Assembly (NCBI RefSeq): GCF_000472665.1
Contig: NZ_KI421448.1
Location: 61,259 to 125,258 of the forward strand
Origin: Acetobacterium malicum subsp. dehalogenans DSM 11527
GTDB taxonomy: Bacteria > Bacillota > Clostridia > Eubacteriales > Eubacteriaceae
Direction of reading: 5' to 3'
DNA length: 64,000 nucleotides
Made by a program: the position numbers and the translations under genes. Each line of letters starts with the position of its first letter. The first letter of the stretch is position 1. The notes below the pieces were generated by a model. The model did not search any database and was not told where the DNA came from. It saw only the letters and a program-made list of their open reading frames with translations. Positions 16,418 to 24,327 of the stretch are shown here, in pieces.

Positions 16418-17785
16418 TTATTTCAGAAAAATTGATGCATCGCCGGCTTTGGCCGTAAACATACCGTGTTCGTCGAGGATTTCCATTTTCTGGAGCCATT
16501 TTTCAAATTTCGGTACGCGTTTCAGTCCCGACAGCTCCAGCAGTGTTTGCCAGTCATGATTTCCCAGCAATTGGTAGTTGAGCATAATATCATCGCCCAT
16601 TGGCGCCGTTACGAAGGCCGGCATACCAGCATGGGCCAGCAACAAGGCCAGGTTTTCGGAATCGTTCTGACTGGCGGGCATGTGATTGGTATAGCAAACA
16701 TCCACACCCATTGGGAATAATGACAACGTTCCCATAAAATGCTCTTCCAGACCGGCCCGTAATTGCTGAACCGAGTCATAAATATATTCAGGTCCGATAA
16801 AACCAACTACTGACATAACATAAAATGGATCATATCGTCTGGCATAGCCATAGGTACGGGCTTCCAGGGTCAACATATCAACGCCCAGATGGGCATCTGC
16901 CGAAAGTTCTGATCCTTCGCCAGTTTCGAAGTACATGATATTCTTACCACCGGAAACACATTCGCGTTTTCCCAGATCATAAGCATCATCAAGCATGGCG
17001 GTGGTTACCCCAAACGATTCATTTGCCTTTTGCGTCCCGGCAATGGATTGAAAAATCATATCCAAGGGAGCACCTTTGCGCAGGGCGGCCATCTGGGTGG
17101 TAATATGGGAAAGAACACAGTTCTGGGTAGGAATTTCCCATTTCATTCTAAAATCATATAACTTATGGAGCAGGAATGAGGTTGATTCGACCGTATCCTG
17201 AACCGGATTCAGCCCCAACATGGCATCACCAACCCCATAGGCAAGGGCTTCATAAAGTTCTGCGAAAATTCCATCGATATCATCGGTCTGATGATTTGGC
17301 AAGGCCCGGTTAGCGGCAATTCCGCGCTGGCCGATGGTTGTGACACAGGTTGCCACGTTATCAATCTTCTTGGCGACATAAATCAGATCCATATTGGACA
17401 TAATCTTGGTAACAGCTGCGATCATTTCCGATGTCAACCCGGTTGCGATCCGTTGGATAATGGGTCCGGTTGACGAGTACAGCATCATGAAGTCCCGTAA
17501 GTCTCCAACTGTCCAATTTTTTATTTCGCGATATACCGCTTCATTAACCTGATCTTGAATAACCCGGGTCACATCATCAAGTTCATAAGGAACGGCGGGG
17601 TTATTGCGAATATCCGATAACAGCATGTCCGCTAATACAATTTTTGCAGCCGCTCTTTCTTCAGTTGATCTTGCTGCTAAACCCGCCAGTTGATCACCGG
17701 ACTTCTGTTCACTTGCTTTTGCCTGAACTTCATTCACATTCTTGAACTGATAGGTTTTTCCAAACAATACGGTTTTAAGTTTCAT
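16418..17785 (-). CDS. eutB: Ethanolamine ammonia-lyase large subunit EutB
   Basis: Catalytic TIM-barrel subunit of ethanolamine ammonia-lyase. The 455 residues include MKLKTVLFGKTYQFKNVNEV, the substrate-binding region MLGLNPVQDTVEST, CVLSHITTQM, FQSIAGTQKANESFG and YFETGEGSELSADAH. The start at 17785 has AAGGAGTG immediately upstream; a longer frame from 17830 would place that site inside the gene. It precedes eutC and follows eutA after a 207-base spacer that contains a long imperfect hairpin but no clear terminator. Confidence 0.97.
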   Translation of the reverse strand: MKLKTVLFGKTYQFKNVNEVQAKASEQKSGDQLAGLAARSTEERAAAKIVLADMLLSDIRNNPAVPYELDDVTRVIQDQVNEAVYREIKNWTVGDLRDFMMLYSSTGPIIQRIATGLTSEMIAAVTKIMSNMDLIYVAKKIDNVATCVTTIGQRGIAANRALPNHQTDDIDGIFAELYEALAYGVGDAMLGLNPVQDTVESTSFLLHKLYDFRMKWEIPTQNCVLSHITTQMAALRKGAPLDMIFQSIAGTQKANESFGVTTAMLDDAYDLGKRECVSGGKNIMYFETGEGSELSADAHLGVDMLTLEARTYGYARRYDPFYVMSVVGFIGPEYIYDSVQQLRAGLEEHFMGTLSLFPMGVDVCYTNHMPASQNDSENLALLLAHAGMPAFVTAPMGDDIMLNYQLLGNHDWQTLLELSGLKRVPKFEKWLQKMEILDEHGMFTAKAGDASIFLK

Positions 17786-17850
17786 TCTTTCACTCCTTAT
17801 TTTTTTGACTATCATACTTATAACAATCAATATTTTCTTTTGTTCAGCTT

Positions 17851-17909
17851 TCTGGTTAACTGGTCAAAGCGCCGATTATTAGGGTTAATAATCACTGCTT
17901 TGATCAGTT
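17851..17909 (-). promoter_or_regulatory. Long hairpin in the eutA-eutB spacer
   Basis: On the minus strand TAACTGATCAAAGC pairs with GCTTTGACCAGTTA with one mismatch, and an inner GATTATT/AATAATC stem closes the loop. No T-run follows, so this is more likely an mRNA-processing or stability hairpin than a terminator. It does not show the paired hexaloops of the antiterminators elsewhere in the operon. Confidence 0.45.
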
Positions 17910-17992
17910 AATCCATTGGCCAAACCGATGTTAAAATTTATTTCATAGTATTTTCATACTTGATGAACGGTTAGCTTCGGTAGTAGGCGAAT

Positions 17993-19432
17993 CTATTTGA
18001 AAATCAGGGTTTTTACCACAACCGGTAAAACCATTCCACCGGCAATGGGATTTCCGATGTCGATATAATCGCCATCACTGACGATGACACTGTCGATGCA
18101 GATCACCGGATGGTCATTGTTCAAGATTCGCTTGATGGTTTGTCCCAACACTTTTGCGATATCCTCTTCGGAGATAATAATGATGGGATAATCGTGTCTG
18201 ATTATTTCTTTAAGCCCTTTAATCAATTCTTCCGCCGTGGCTTCAATATGCCTGAAAGACGGTGAGTTGATTCCCTGAAAAGCAATTGCAACCTGTTGAT
18301 ATTCATCTTCCAGCTTGAACCATTCAATTCGTTTAGACACTTCGTAGGCAATTTCAGTGATATTGTTTTTATCTGTAAATGGTATTTTCACTACCGGAAT
18401 ATTTTTTATCGGTAATACCGATTTGTCATAAAACACGGTGCTGCCGCTGATATCGGTGGTGTGGGAACCGGCCCCAACGACGGTGGCGCGAATGGTTTCT
18501 TCGGCATCCAGGACATGTAGCTTTGTAAATAATTCCGACTGACGAATCGCTCGGCCCAGGATGATCCCCATATCCTGATATTTGTAAATATCTTCGTTTT
18601 CATCATAGTGATAGATGATATCCGCAACGCCTCCCGAAAAGGTGATGTATTGGATCGGCTTCTTTATAACCATATCCTCAATGGTCAGCATCATTTTGTA
18701 ATACTGATCTTTTGGTGTGATGCCAACAACCATTTCCAATTGATGCACCATTATTCGTGCCAGTTTAGCCAGACTCTTTTCATTGGCCTATTGACCCAGT
18801 GCGATGTCCAGTTTTTCATGCTCGATAATCTGTTTTAATTTTTCATTGATGTAAATAATTTTCCCCCGGGCATCCATTTTGACTAACCGGCCGCCGATGT
18901 CAAGACATCCGGTGCTGGCGGTTGTGCCATGATCAAAAACGACTACATTCGAGGTTCCTCCGCCGATGTCAATGTTTGCCACGGTGGTGCTATGTTCTTT
19001 TGAAATTTTGTCGGAACCGGCGCCTTTGCCGGAAATAATACTTTCTAAAACGGGCCCTGCCGTTGCTACGACAAAATCTCCGGCATAACCGCTGAGTTTA
19101 TGTAAAACCTCACTGGCATTGGCACGGCGAGCCGTTTCCCCGGTGATAATCACGGCGCCGATATCAATGTCTTTTTTGTCGATTCCCGCCTTACCAAACT
19201 CCCGGTCGATTATTTTCATGACTTCATTCATGTCGATGCGATCATCCGGTGTTAAAGGGGTAAAATAAATCTCACTGCGATAAATGATCCGCTTTCCGAT
19301 AATTTCAATGCGAGCAATGTTAAAACTGGATGCCATATTTTCAAGCAGAATCTTTGTAAATACCAGCTGGGTGGTGGATGTGCCAATGTCGATGCCAACA
19401 CTTAAAATCTCCTGTCGTTTGAAATTTTCCAT
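17993..19432 (-). CDS. eutA: Ethanolamine ammonia-lyase reactivating factor EutA, interrupted by one in-frame UAG
   Basis: EutA exchanges damaged cobalamin on EutBC at the cost of ATP and has an actin/Hsp70-type ATPase fold. The N-terminal part has [13 protein letters not shown] (phosphate loop) and [15 protein letters not shown]; the C-terminal part has [28 protein letters not shown] and [14 protein letters not shown]. Between them, codon 215 is UAG (18790-18788): [32 protein letters not shown]. There is no frameshift, both sides are in one frame, and the full length (479 codons) fits the family. Read as a stop, it yields 214- and 252-residue fragments, the second without a ribosome-binding site. 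It is either a nonsense allele or decoded by UAG read-through, perhaps as pyrrolysine. A CAG (Gln) ancestor is likely. Confidence 0.88.
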
Positions 19433-19543
19433 AATTTTCTACCTCTGGTTTCAACCTGAATTTGTAGTTTTTCATGCCAACTGTTGCTAACCTGATCCGA
19501 GTAACCGAAGCTCCTCCTACCGATGGCTTATTCGTTTGATCCG

Positions 19544-19633
19544 AAAAAAAGACGCCGCTTAAATGATAACTATCAAATTACTTGATACTTATTTTTAAGC
19601 GGCGTCGCTTTTTTTCATTACCTCGTTGCAATG
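19544..19633 (-). promoter_or_regulatory. EutV antitermination site 2 (dual hairpin plus terminator) ahead of eutA
   Basis: In transcript order: hairpin P1 at 19633-19616 (stem CATTGC/GTAATG, loop AACGAG), 5 bases, hairpin P2 at 19610-19597 (stem AAGC/GCTT, loop GACGCC), whose 3' part overlaps the 5' arm of a 13-bp terminator (GACGCCGCTTAAA with its complement, 19606-19594 and 19563-19551) followed by seven T. This is the known ANTAR architecture: EutV holding P1-P2 prevents the terminator from forming. Confidence 0.85.
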
Positions 19634-19715
19634 AAATTATTTATTTTTGAAAACTCGTGCGTTTCTATTTTTAATTTTTTGTTTCTTCCTTTTTTCTTAC
19701 ATTTGATATGCATTT

Positions 19716-19801
19716 AAAAAAATAGCTTAAAGTTTAAATATCCTCAAATAGATATTTAAACCTTAAGCTACGTCGCTTAGTAAAATTGCCTCGTCGCAAT
19801 T
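19716..19801 (-). promoter_or_regulatory. EutV antitermination site 1 (dual hairpin plus terminator) between eutW and eutA
   Basis: P1 spans 19801-19784 (perfect stem AATTGC/GCAATT, loop GACGAG) and begins inside the eutW stop codon. Four bases on, P2 spans 19779-19764 (stem TAAGC/GCTTA, loop GACGTA) and overlaps the 5' arm of a 20-bp terminator stem (19770-19751 with 19742-19723, one mismatch) followed by seven T. It lies directly in front of the second, similar site, so read-through to eutABC has to pass two terminators. Confidence 0.85.
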
Positions 19802-21279
19802 CATAGTTTAAATGCGAATGAAGTTTTTGTTCCTTCATTTCCTGTTTCAATAATTAATTTGCCAACCAGTTTTTCATACACATATGATTTCACAATCGAC
19901 AATCCCAAACTATTTGTTTTTATCTGGGCCGGGTTGTATCCGATACCATTGTCCTTGACTTCAATCATTTTTATTTTTCCATCGCTGGCGGTAGTTACTT
20001 CAATCATCCCGGCCGCGCCATTGGGAAATGCATATTTAAGTGAGTTTTGAATCAATTCGTTGACAACCAGTGCCACAACCGTTGATTTTTCACTGTCAAT
20101 GAAGAAGTCTGTTCCCTTAACTGTAATCTCAATTTTATCATTATCAGTTACGCCGAATGATATCATGTTGTGTTTTATTTTGTCAAGAACTTCTTTTACC
20201 GACACCAGATCATTCGATTTCTTTTCCAGCAGTTCATGGGTTACCGCAATACTCATGATCCGATTGATACTGTCACTTAATATGGTTTTAACCGCGGGAT
20301 CTTTAGAGCTCCGACTTTGAAGCCTAAGTAAAGAAGCCACCGTTTGAAGATTGTTTTTGATTCGATGATGTATTTCATGCGAGCTGACCAAGTAGTTATT
20401 TACCTCATTTTCATATTTTCTCATTTCAGTGATATCATCAATAAACACAATGACATCCACATTCTTTTTAATCCGCAGGATGATATGGATCCGGTAAAAT
20501 TTTTCACCAATCGTGACCTTGCCATCATAACACTTTTCAATAATCACATGGTCGTGGTCATCGTTGCTGAAGGTTCCCTGAATATTTGCGATAATATCAT
20601 CAAAGTTTTTAGGTGAATAGTTCAGATTGTCAAAATGCTGATTTCTTATCGATTTGTAGCCCAGCTCCTGATACAATTTAACAGCACGCTGATTATAATA
20701 TCTCAGATGACCGGTCAGATCGAATATTAAAATCCCCTCGCGTAGTTGTAATTCTTCATTGTCGCTGTTAATTCCGAAAATCGACCCCCAAACCGCGTCT
20801 ATTTTGTCGTTGTCCGGCATTGGCTCCAACTTAACAACCGGTTTTTCATCGGCATTCAGATCCAAGACTTTTTCTAATATCAAAGTCGCCACCACGTTGT
20901 CCTCGTGTTTAATCGGAACAACGGTTTGCCTGGTCCAGATTTTATTCTGATGCCGGTCAAAACTTACGCCAATTATTTCTTTTGATGTTACCCCTAAATC
21001 AAAGGAGCGAAACACTGCCGGTTCATTCTCCCGGTAGATAATATCACCCAGAAACGAGTCGACATAGATCGACTGTCTTTTTTTATAGGATTCTGCCACA
21101 ACAACAGCCAGGTCGGCGTCATGAACCTTAATATCAATAAAAGTTTCACCATTAAACCCCTCATTAAAATAAGGCAGAATCTTAGCCACATCGATAATTG
21201 CTTCAATCTCATCGTTATTTAAAAGCGTATATTCTTTACATTTACTGATAATAAAATCACGATCACAAGTATAAACCAT
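19801..21279 (-). CDS. eutW: Ethanolamine sensor histidine kinase EutW
   Basis: Sensor kinase of 492 residues, apparently cytoplasmic (no membrane segment). It has an N-terminal histidine-kinase sensor domain (about 1-140), a PAS-like domain (about 160-290, EGILIFDLTGHLRYYNQRA), then the HisKA_2 dimerisation domain with the phospho-acceptor His in EIHHRIKNNLQTVASLLRLQ and the ATPase domain (NELIQNSLKYAF, VKDNGIGYNP, NSLGLSIV). It phosphorylates EutV in response to ethanolamine. It starts 1 base after eutV. Its stop codon lies in the first hairpin of the downstream antiterminator. Confidence 0.95.
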   Translation of the reverse strand: MVYTCDRDFIISKCKEYTLLNNDEIEAIIDVAKILPYFNEGFNGETFIDIKVHDADLAVVVAESYKKRQSIYVDSFLGDIIYRENEPAVFRSFDLGVTSKEIIGVSFDRHQNKIWTRQTVVPIKHEDNVVATLILEKVLDLNADEKPVVKLEPMPDNDKIDAVWGSIFGINSDNEELQLREGILIFDLTGHLRYYNQRAVKLYQELGYKSIRNQHFDNLNYSPKNFDDIIANIQGTFSNDDHDHVIIEKCYDGKVTIGEKFYRIHIILRIKKNVDVIVFIDDITEMRKYENEVNNYLVSSHEIHHRIKNNLQTVASLLRLQSRSSKDPAVKTILSDSINRIMSIAVTHELLEKKSNDLVSVKEVLDKIKHNMISFGVTDNDKIEITVKGTDFFIDSEKSTVVALVVNELIQNSLKYAFPNGAAGMIEVTTASDGKIKMIEVKDNGIGYNPAQIKTNSLGLSIVKSYVYEKLVGKLIIETGNEGTKTSFAFKL

Positions 21280-21280
21280 A

Positions 21281-21856
21281 CTATTCGCCTTTTTTTGCTC
21301 TCAGCAACAACATCTCACTGATCACTCGCAATGAACAGCTTTTTTCCATGCTCAGTGAACGCATCTTTTGATAAGCGGTGTTTTCGTCAAGGCCTTCGCT
21401 TTGCATTAGAAATCCTTTGGCTTTTTCGATTATTTTGCGTTCTTCCAGTCTTTTTGTGGCTTCATCGAGTTTGTCTTCGGTGTCGGTCGTCTCCAGAGAT
21501 TTTGCATAGGCAATTTTCAGGGCTGGGATTAAGCTCTTCTCATCAACTGGTTTCACAACGTAACCAAACACGCCAACATTTTTGGCCCCTTCAATAAACA
21601 CATCATCTGAATATGCGGTAAGTAAAACGACACATTTACTTAAGCCATCCCGGCGAATAATCCTGGCGGCGCTAATTCCATCTAAATTTGGCATATTGAT
21701 ATCCATCAGGACCAGATCCGGCTGATGGGTTTTGCATAAATTGATGGCATCGAAACCATCCTTCCCTTCATCCAGCACTTCAAATCCGGCCTCTTCCAAC
21801 ATACAGCGTATATCCATGCGTGTTACTGGTTCATCTTCAACAATGATAATTCTCAT
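21281..21856 (-). CDS. eutV: Response regulator with RNA-binding ANTAR domain, EutV
   Basis: Antitermination regulator of about 191 residues. The receiver domain has the acidic pocket VEDEP, the phospho-acceptor in LVLMDINMP and KPVDEKS. After a coiled linker comes the ANTAR domain (EERKIIEKAKGFLMQSEGLDENTAYQKMR), which binds paired hexaloop hairpins in nascent mRNA. Three such sites are visible in this operon. The start at 21856 has TTGAGG upstream and begins 8 bases after eutP. It ends in UAG. Confidence 0.96.
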   Translation of the reverse strand: MRIIIVEDEPVTRMDIRCMLEEAGFEVLDEGKDGFDAINLCKTHQPDLVLMDINMPNLDGISAARIIRRDGLSKCVVLLTAYSDDVFIEGAKNVGVFGYVVKPVDEKSLIPALKIAYAKSLETTDTEDKLDEATKRLEERKIIEKAKGFLMQSEGLDENTAYQKMRSLSMEKSCSLRVISEMLLLRAKKGE

Positions 21857-21864
21857 GCCTAACC

Positions 21865-22299
21865 TCAATTCCATTCAAGAAATTTTCGCAACTCCTCGAT
21901 ATTATGATTTTTTAGTGATGAAATTTTAAATATTTCGTTAACGCCTGTTTGCCGCAACGAATATTCTGCATAATCATCCGTCTCGCCAGCCCCAATTAAG
22001 TCGGTTTTAGTGACGATTCCAATGATTTGTTTGGTGAACATTCTGGCAAAACCCGGTGGGAAAACATTGCGCCTGCTTTTACAGTCCATCACCAGGGCAA
22101 CGACGTCAGCTTCAACGGCGGTAATATGCAGCGCTGAATAATACCCGCGATTTTCCAGATATTCGCCCGGTGTATCAATAACATTTTTATGAAATTCGAT
22201 GACCTGAGTTTTGTCATAATCAAGGTTACCGGCTTCCAGTCGCTGATAAAGGGTCGTCTTACCGCTCCCCGTGGCCCCCACAAACATTACTTTTTTCAT
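21865..22299 (-). CDS. eutP: EutP/PduV-family P-loop protein
   Basis: Small Ras-like P-loop NTPase associated with Eut and Pdu compartments; exact role unclear. The protein of 144 residues shows GATGSGKTTLYQRL (Walker A) near residue 8, IDTPGEYLENRGYY (switch/G3), and TKTDL (G4). The ATG at 22299 is only 9 bases after the eutS stop, in the same reading frame as eutS, and has no good ribosome-binding site, so its translation probably depends on termination of, or read-through from, eutS. A GTG at 22305 is an alternative start. Confidence 0.93.
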   Translation of the reverse strand: MKKVMFVGATGSGKTTLYQRLEAGNLDYDKTQVIEFHKNVIDTPGEYLENRGYYSALHITAVEADVVALVMDCKSRRNVFPPGFARMFTKQIIGIVTKTDLIGAGETDDYAEYSLRQTGVNEIFKISSLKNHNIEELRKFLEWN

Positions 22300-22308
22300 T
22301 GCCACTGC

Positions 22309-22653
22309 CTACGACCGGGTTACTGTCGGGATTGACATTCCCTGCAGCATTGACAGGGTCTGCAGCACTTCACTGATTGATGCTTCCACCGAGGCCACAT
22401 CGCCCTCGATGACCAGCGAACCATTAAAACGATCGACGTAACCGATTTCAACATCCCCGGACTTCACAGCCACATCCGCGGCTATAATCGCGGCTTCACT
22501 GGGCGTGATGGTCAAGATTCCAATCGAATTGCGGTTATCTTCTAATCCCAGTTTCTTATAAATGCTGTTATCAGGATTGACAATAATGTGCGCTAACGTA
22601 ACCTGTTTTCCCGGAACATATTCCTGGATCACTCTTTTGACATCTTCATTCAT
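22309..22653 (-). CDS. eutS: Microcompartment shell protein EutS/PduU-like
   Basis: Circularly permuted single-BMC shell protein of 114 residues, forming bent hexamers capped by a small beta-barrel. Motifs: [69 protein letters not shown], and the C-terminal PTVTRS typical of the family end. It stops at UAG, after which the same frame runs straight into eutP. The start has AAGGAGAATTC upstream. Confidence 0.95.
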   Translation of the reverse strand: MNEDVKRVIQEYVPGKQVTLAHIIVNPDNSIYKKLGLEDNRNSIGILTITPSEAAIIAADVAVKSGDVEIGYVDRFNGSLVIEGDVASVEASISEVLQTLSMLQGMSIPTVTRS

Positions 22654-22897
22654 TGTTGAATTCTCCTTATCAGTTAGAGTATCTTCAACGAAACAATCAG
22701 ATTAAATAATCATTTGTTTGTCAACACTTTAACCTTAAATACTCGTTTCTATCCGATACTCCATCGCAATTCCAGGCAATCACACCAGCTGCCTTAAGGA
22801 TCATTATAAATCGCTTCTGTTTGAACAACTAGACTTTCAGAAACTGAAAAACAATTAATCCTTAAGCAGGATGTCTTGAATAATTTTAATCCTCGGC
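22654..22897. other. Spacer between the first eutM and eutS
   Basis: 244 bases without a gene. An imperfect long-range stem (CTGCCTTAAGGAT near 22795 with ATCCTTAAGCAG near 22864) encloses about 60 bases. Hairpin-like words CGATGGAG and AAACGAG resemble the EutV loops, but their stems are poor and no proper terminator follows. It may be a decayed regulatory site or a processing region. Confidence 0.4.
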
Positions 22898-23182
22898 TTA
22901 CACAGTTTCTTCTGGTAAAATCATCGCCACAGTTTCATGGGGTCTGGCAATAACATGTACCGAGATCAGCATGCCCACTCGTGAAGCTGCCGCTGCTCCG
23001 GCATCTGTGGCCGCTTTTACGGCACCGACGTCGCCTCTGACCATGACAGTTACTAATCCACTACCGATTTGCTCTTTTCCGACCAGTCTTACATTCGCTG
23101 CTTTGACCATCGCATCCGCTGCTTCAATCGCGCCAACCAATCCTTTTGTTTCAATCATTCCCAATGCTTCAGTTGAACTCAT
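22898..23182 (-). CDS. eutM: Hexameric microcompartment shell protein EutM/PduA-like (first copy)
   Basis: Single-BMC shell protein of 94 residues ([65 protein letters not shown]). It forms the main facet hexamers. CAGGAGG precedes the start. It is nearly identical over its core to the copy at 12.4 kb, so the two may form mixed facets or arose by a recent duplication. Confidence 0.96.
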   Translation of the reverse strand: MSSTEALGMIETKGLVGAIEAADAMVKAANVRLVGKEQIGSGLVTVMVRGDVGAVKAATDAGAAAASRVGMLISVHVIARPHETVAMILPEETV

Positions 23183-23281
23183 TTTTTCCTCCTGTAATTT
23201 TATTTGTGGTGTTATCTAGTCTTATTTCTAAGGAAATTTTTCCCTTTGATAAGCCCTTTCAATCTGTTTGGTATAACAATA

Positions 23282-23740
23282 CTATTTCTTTTCTTCGCAT
23301 AAATCCTGCCAGTTTGCCGGAGATGCTGCGAAGAAAAATGTACAGTGATCCGGTGAACTGAATGTTACCGCGGTTTCTTTGGGGATAAAAATTACATCAC
23401 CAGCATGACCGCACTGTTTGATTCCGTTGTATGTCACCTCCAGCGTTCCTTCGATTATATAGTCCAGTTCATCATAACCCAAATACCAATCAAAGGATGA
23501 TTTCTCAATTTTCAGAAAACCGGTGGCCATATTGGGGCTTTCCTCGATGGTCAGGATCTCTTTAAAGGTCACCTGATCATTGGGATTGCCGGTATCAAAT
23601 GTTTCAAAAACAACCGTATCTCCTTTTATCAGTTTAACCCGGTCTGCCACAGCAGCCTTTGTCAACTGCTGGTCATCCATTTTGAATGATTCCATCACTT
23701 CGTTAACAATGCGTGTGATTAATTCTTCGGAAATATTCAT
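23282..23740 (-). CDS. eutQ: EutQ-like cupin protein
   Basis: A 152-residue protein with an N-terminal targeting-like helix (MNISEELITRIVNEVMESF) and a C-terminal cupin barrel (LGYDELDYIIEGTLEVTYNG, GHAGDVIFIPKETAVTFSSP). EutQ has been linked to compartment assembly and to acetate-kinase activity in Salmonella; whether this shorter form shares it cannot be read from sequence. It ends in UAG and lies between the PduT-like gene and eutM. Confidence 0.88.
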   Translation of the reverse strand: MNISEELITRIVNEVMESFKMDDQQLTKAAVADRVKLIKGDTVVFETFDTGNPNDQVTFKEILTIEESPNMATGFLKIEKSSFDWYLGYDELDYIIEGTLEVTYNGIKQCGHAGDVIFIPKETAVTFSSPDHCTFFFAASPANWQDLCEEKK

Positions 23741-23778
23741 ATCTATTTCTGTTCCTCCTTCTAATGCTTTTTTAATCT

Positions 23779-24327
23779 TTATAACATCATGCTTTTAAAG
23801 CTTTTGTGTGGTGATGGAATAATGGAGTAGTAAACGATGTTTCCGGTTTCTTTGATACTCGCTACCCCGGCTTCCATCGATGCATTAACTTCTGAAATAT
23901 CACCGGTCATCACCACATAGGATTTACCACCGATTCCCGACCCCAACCGCAATTCTACCAGCTGCACCCCTGAAGCCTTCACACAGGTATCAGCGGCGAC
24001 GATCAATGACGCCATGGCCAGACTTTCAATCACCCCAATTGCCCCTATTTTGTCAATATTGGTTGATCCGGTTATGGCGGGAAAAAGCTGTTCATCAACA
24101 TTAGGAATCATTAAATCATCAATAATAAATTCCTTCCCCAAGTCTTTCCCCGCTCTGATTGAATTTTCGACCGATCCCACATCCCCATAAATTAAGGTTA
24201 TATATTTTCCTGGGCATGTTGCCGTCGAAAACATCAATTGGACATTCGCCGTTTTCAGCATATGATCCGCTACTTCCATACCTTTTGCGATACTATTCAG
24301 TTCCACAAAACCAATCGCGTTTATCAT
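23779..24327 (-). CDS. PduT-like tandem-BMC shell protein with a central-pore Cys
   Basis: Trimeric shell protein of 182 residues with two BMC domains (1-90 and 91-182). Cys38 in the motif CPGKY matches the Cys that binds a [4Fe-4S] cluster in the pore of Salmonella PduT, so electrons could cross the shell here. The second domain has GIGGKSYVVMTGDISEVNASMEAG. It overlaps the preceding reductase gene by 4 bases (ATGA), suggesting the two act together. Confidence 0.93.
   Translation of the reverse strand: MINAIGFVELNSIAKGMEVADHMLKTANVQLMFSTATCPGKYITLIYGDVGSVENSIRAGKDLGKEFIIDDLMIPNVDEQLFPAITGSTNIDKIGAIGVIESLAMASLIVAADTCVKASGVQLVELRLGSGIGGKSYVVMTGDISEVNASMEAGVASIKETGNIVYYSIIPSPHKSFKSMML

Noticed and set aside
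22295..22320. B12-box-like word (GCCACTG on the plus strand) at the eutS-eutP junction
   Set aside because: It is on the wrong strand, lies in a coding junction and is not accompanied by the conserved adenosylcobalamin riboswitch core.
22654..22897. Possible fourth EutV site between eutM and eutS
   Set aside because: Loop-like words are present but stems are too weak and no T-tailed terminator overlaps a second hairpin.
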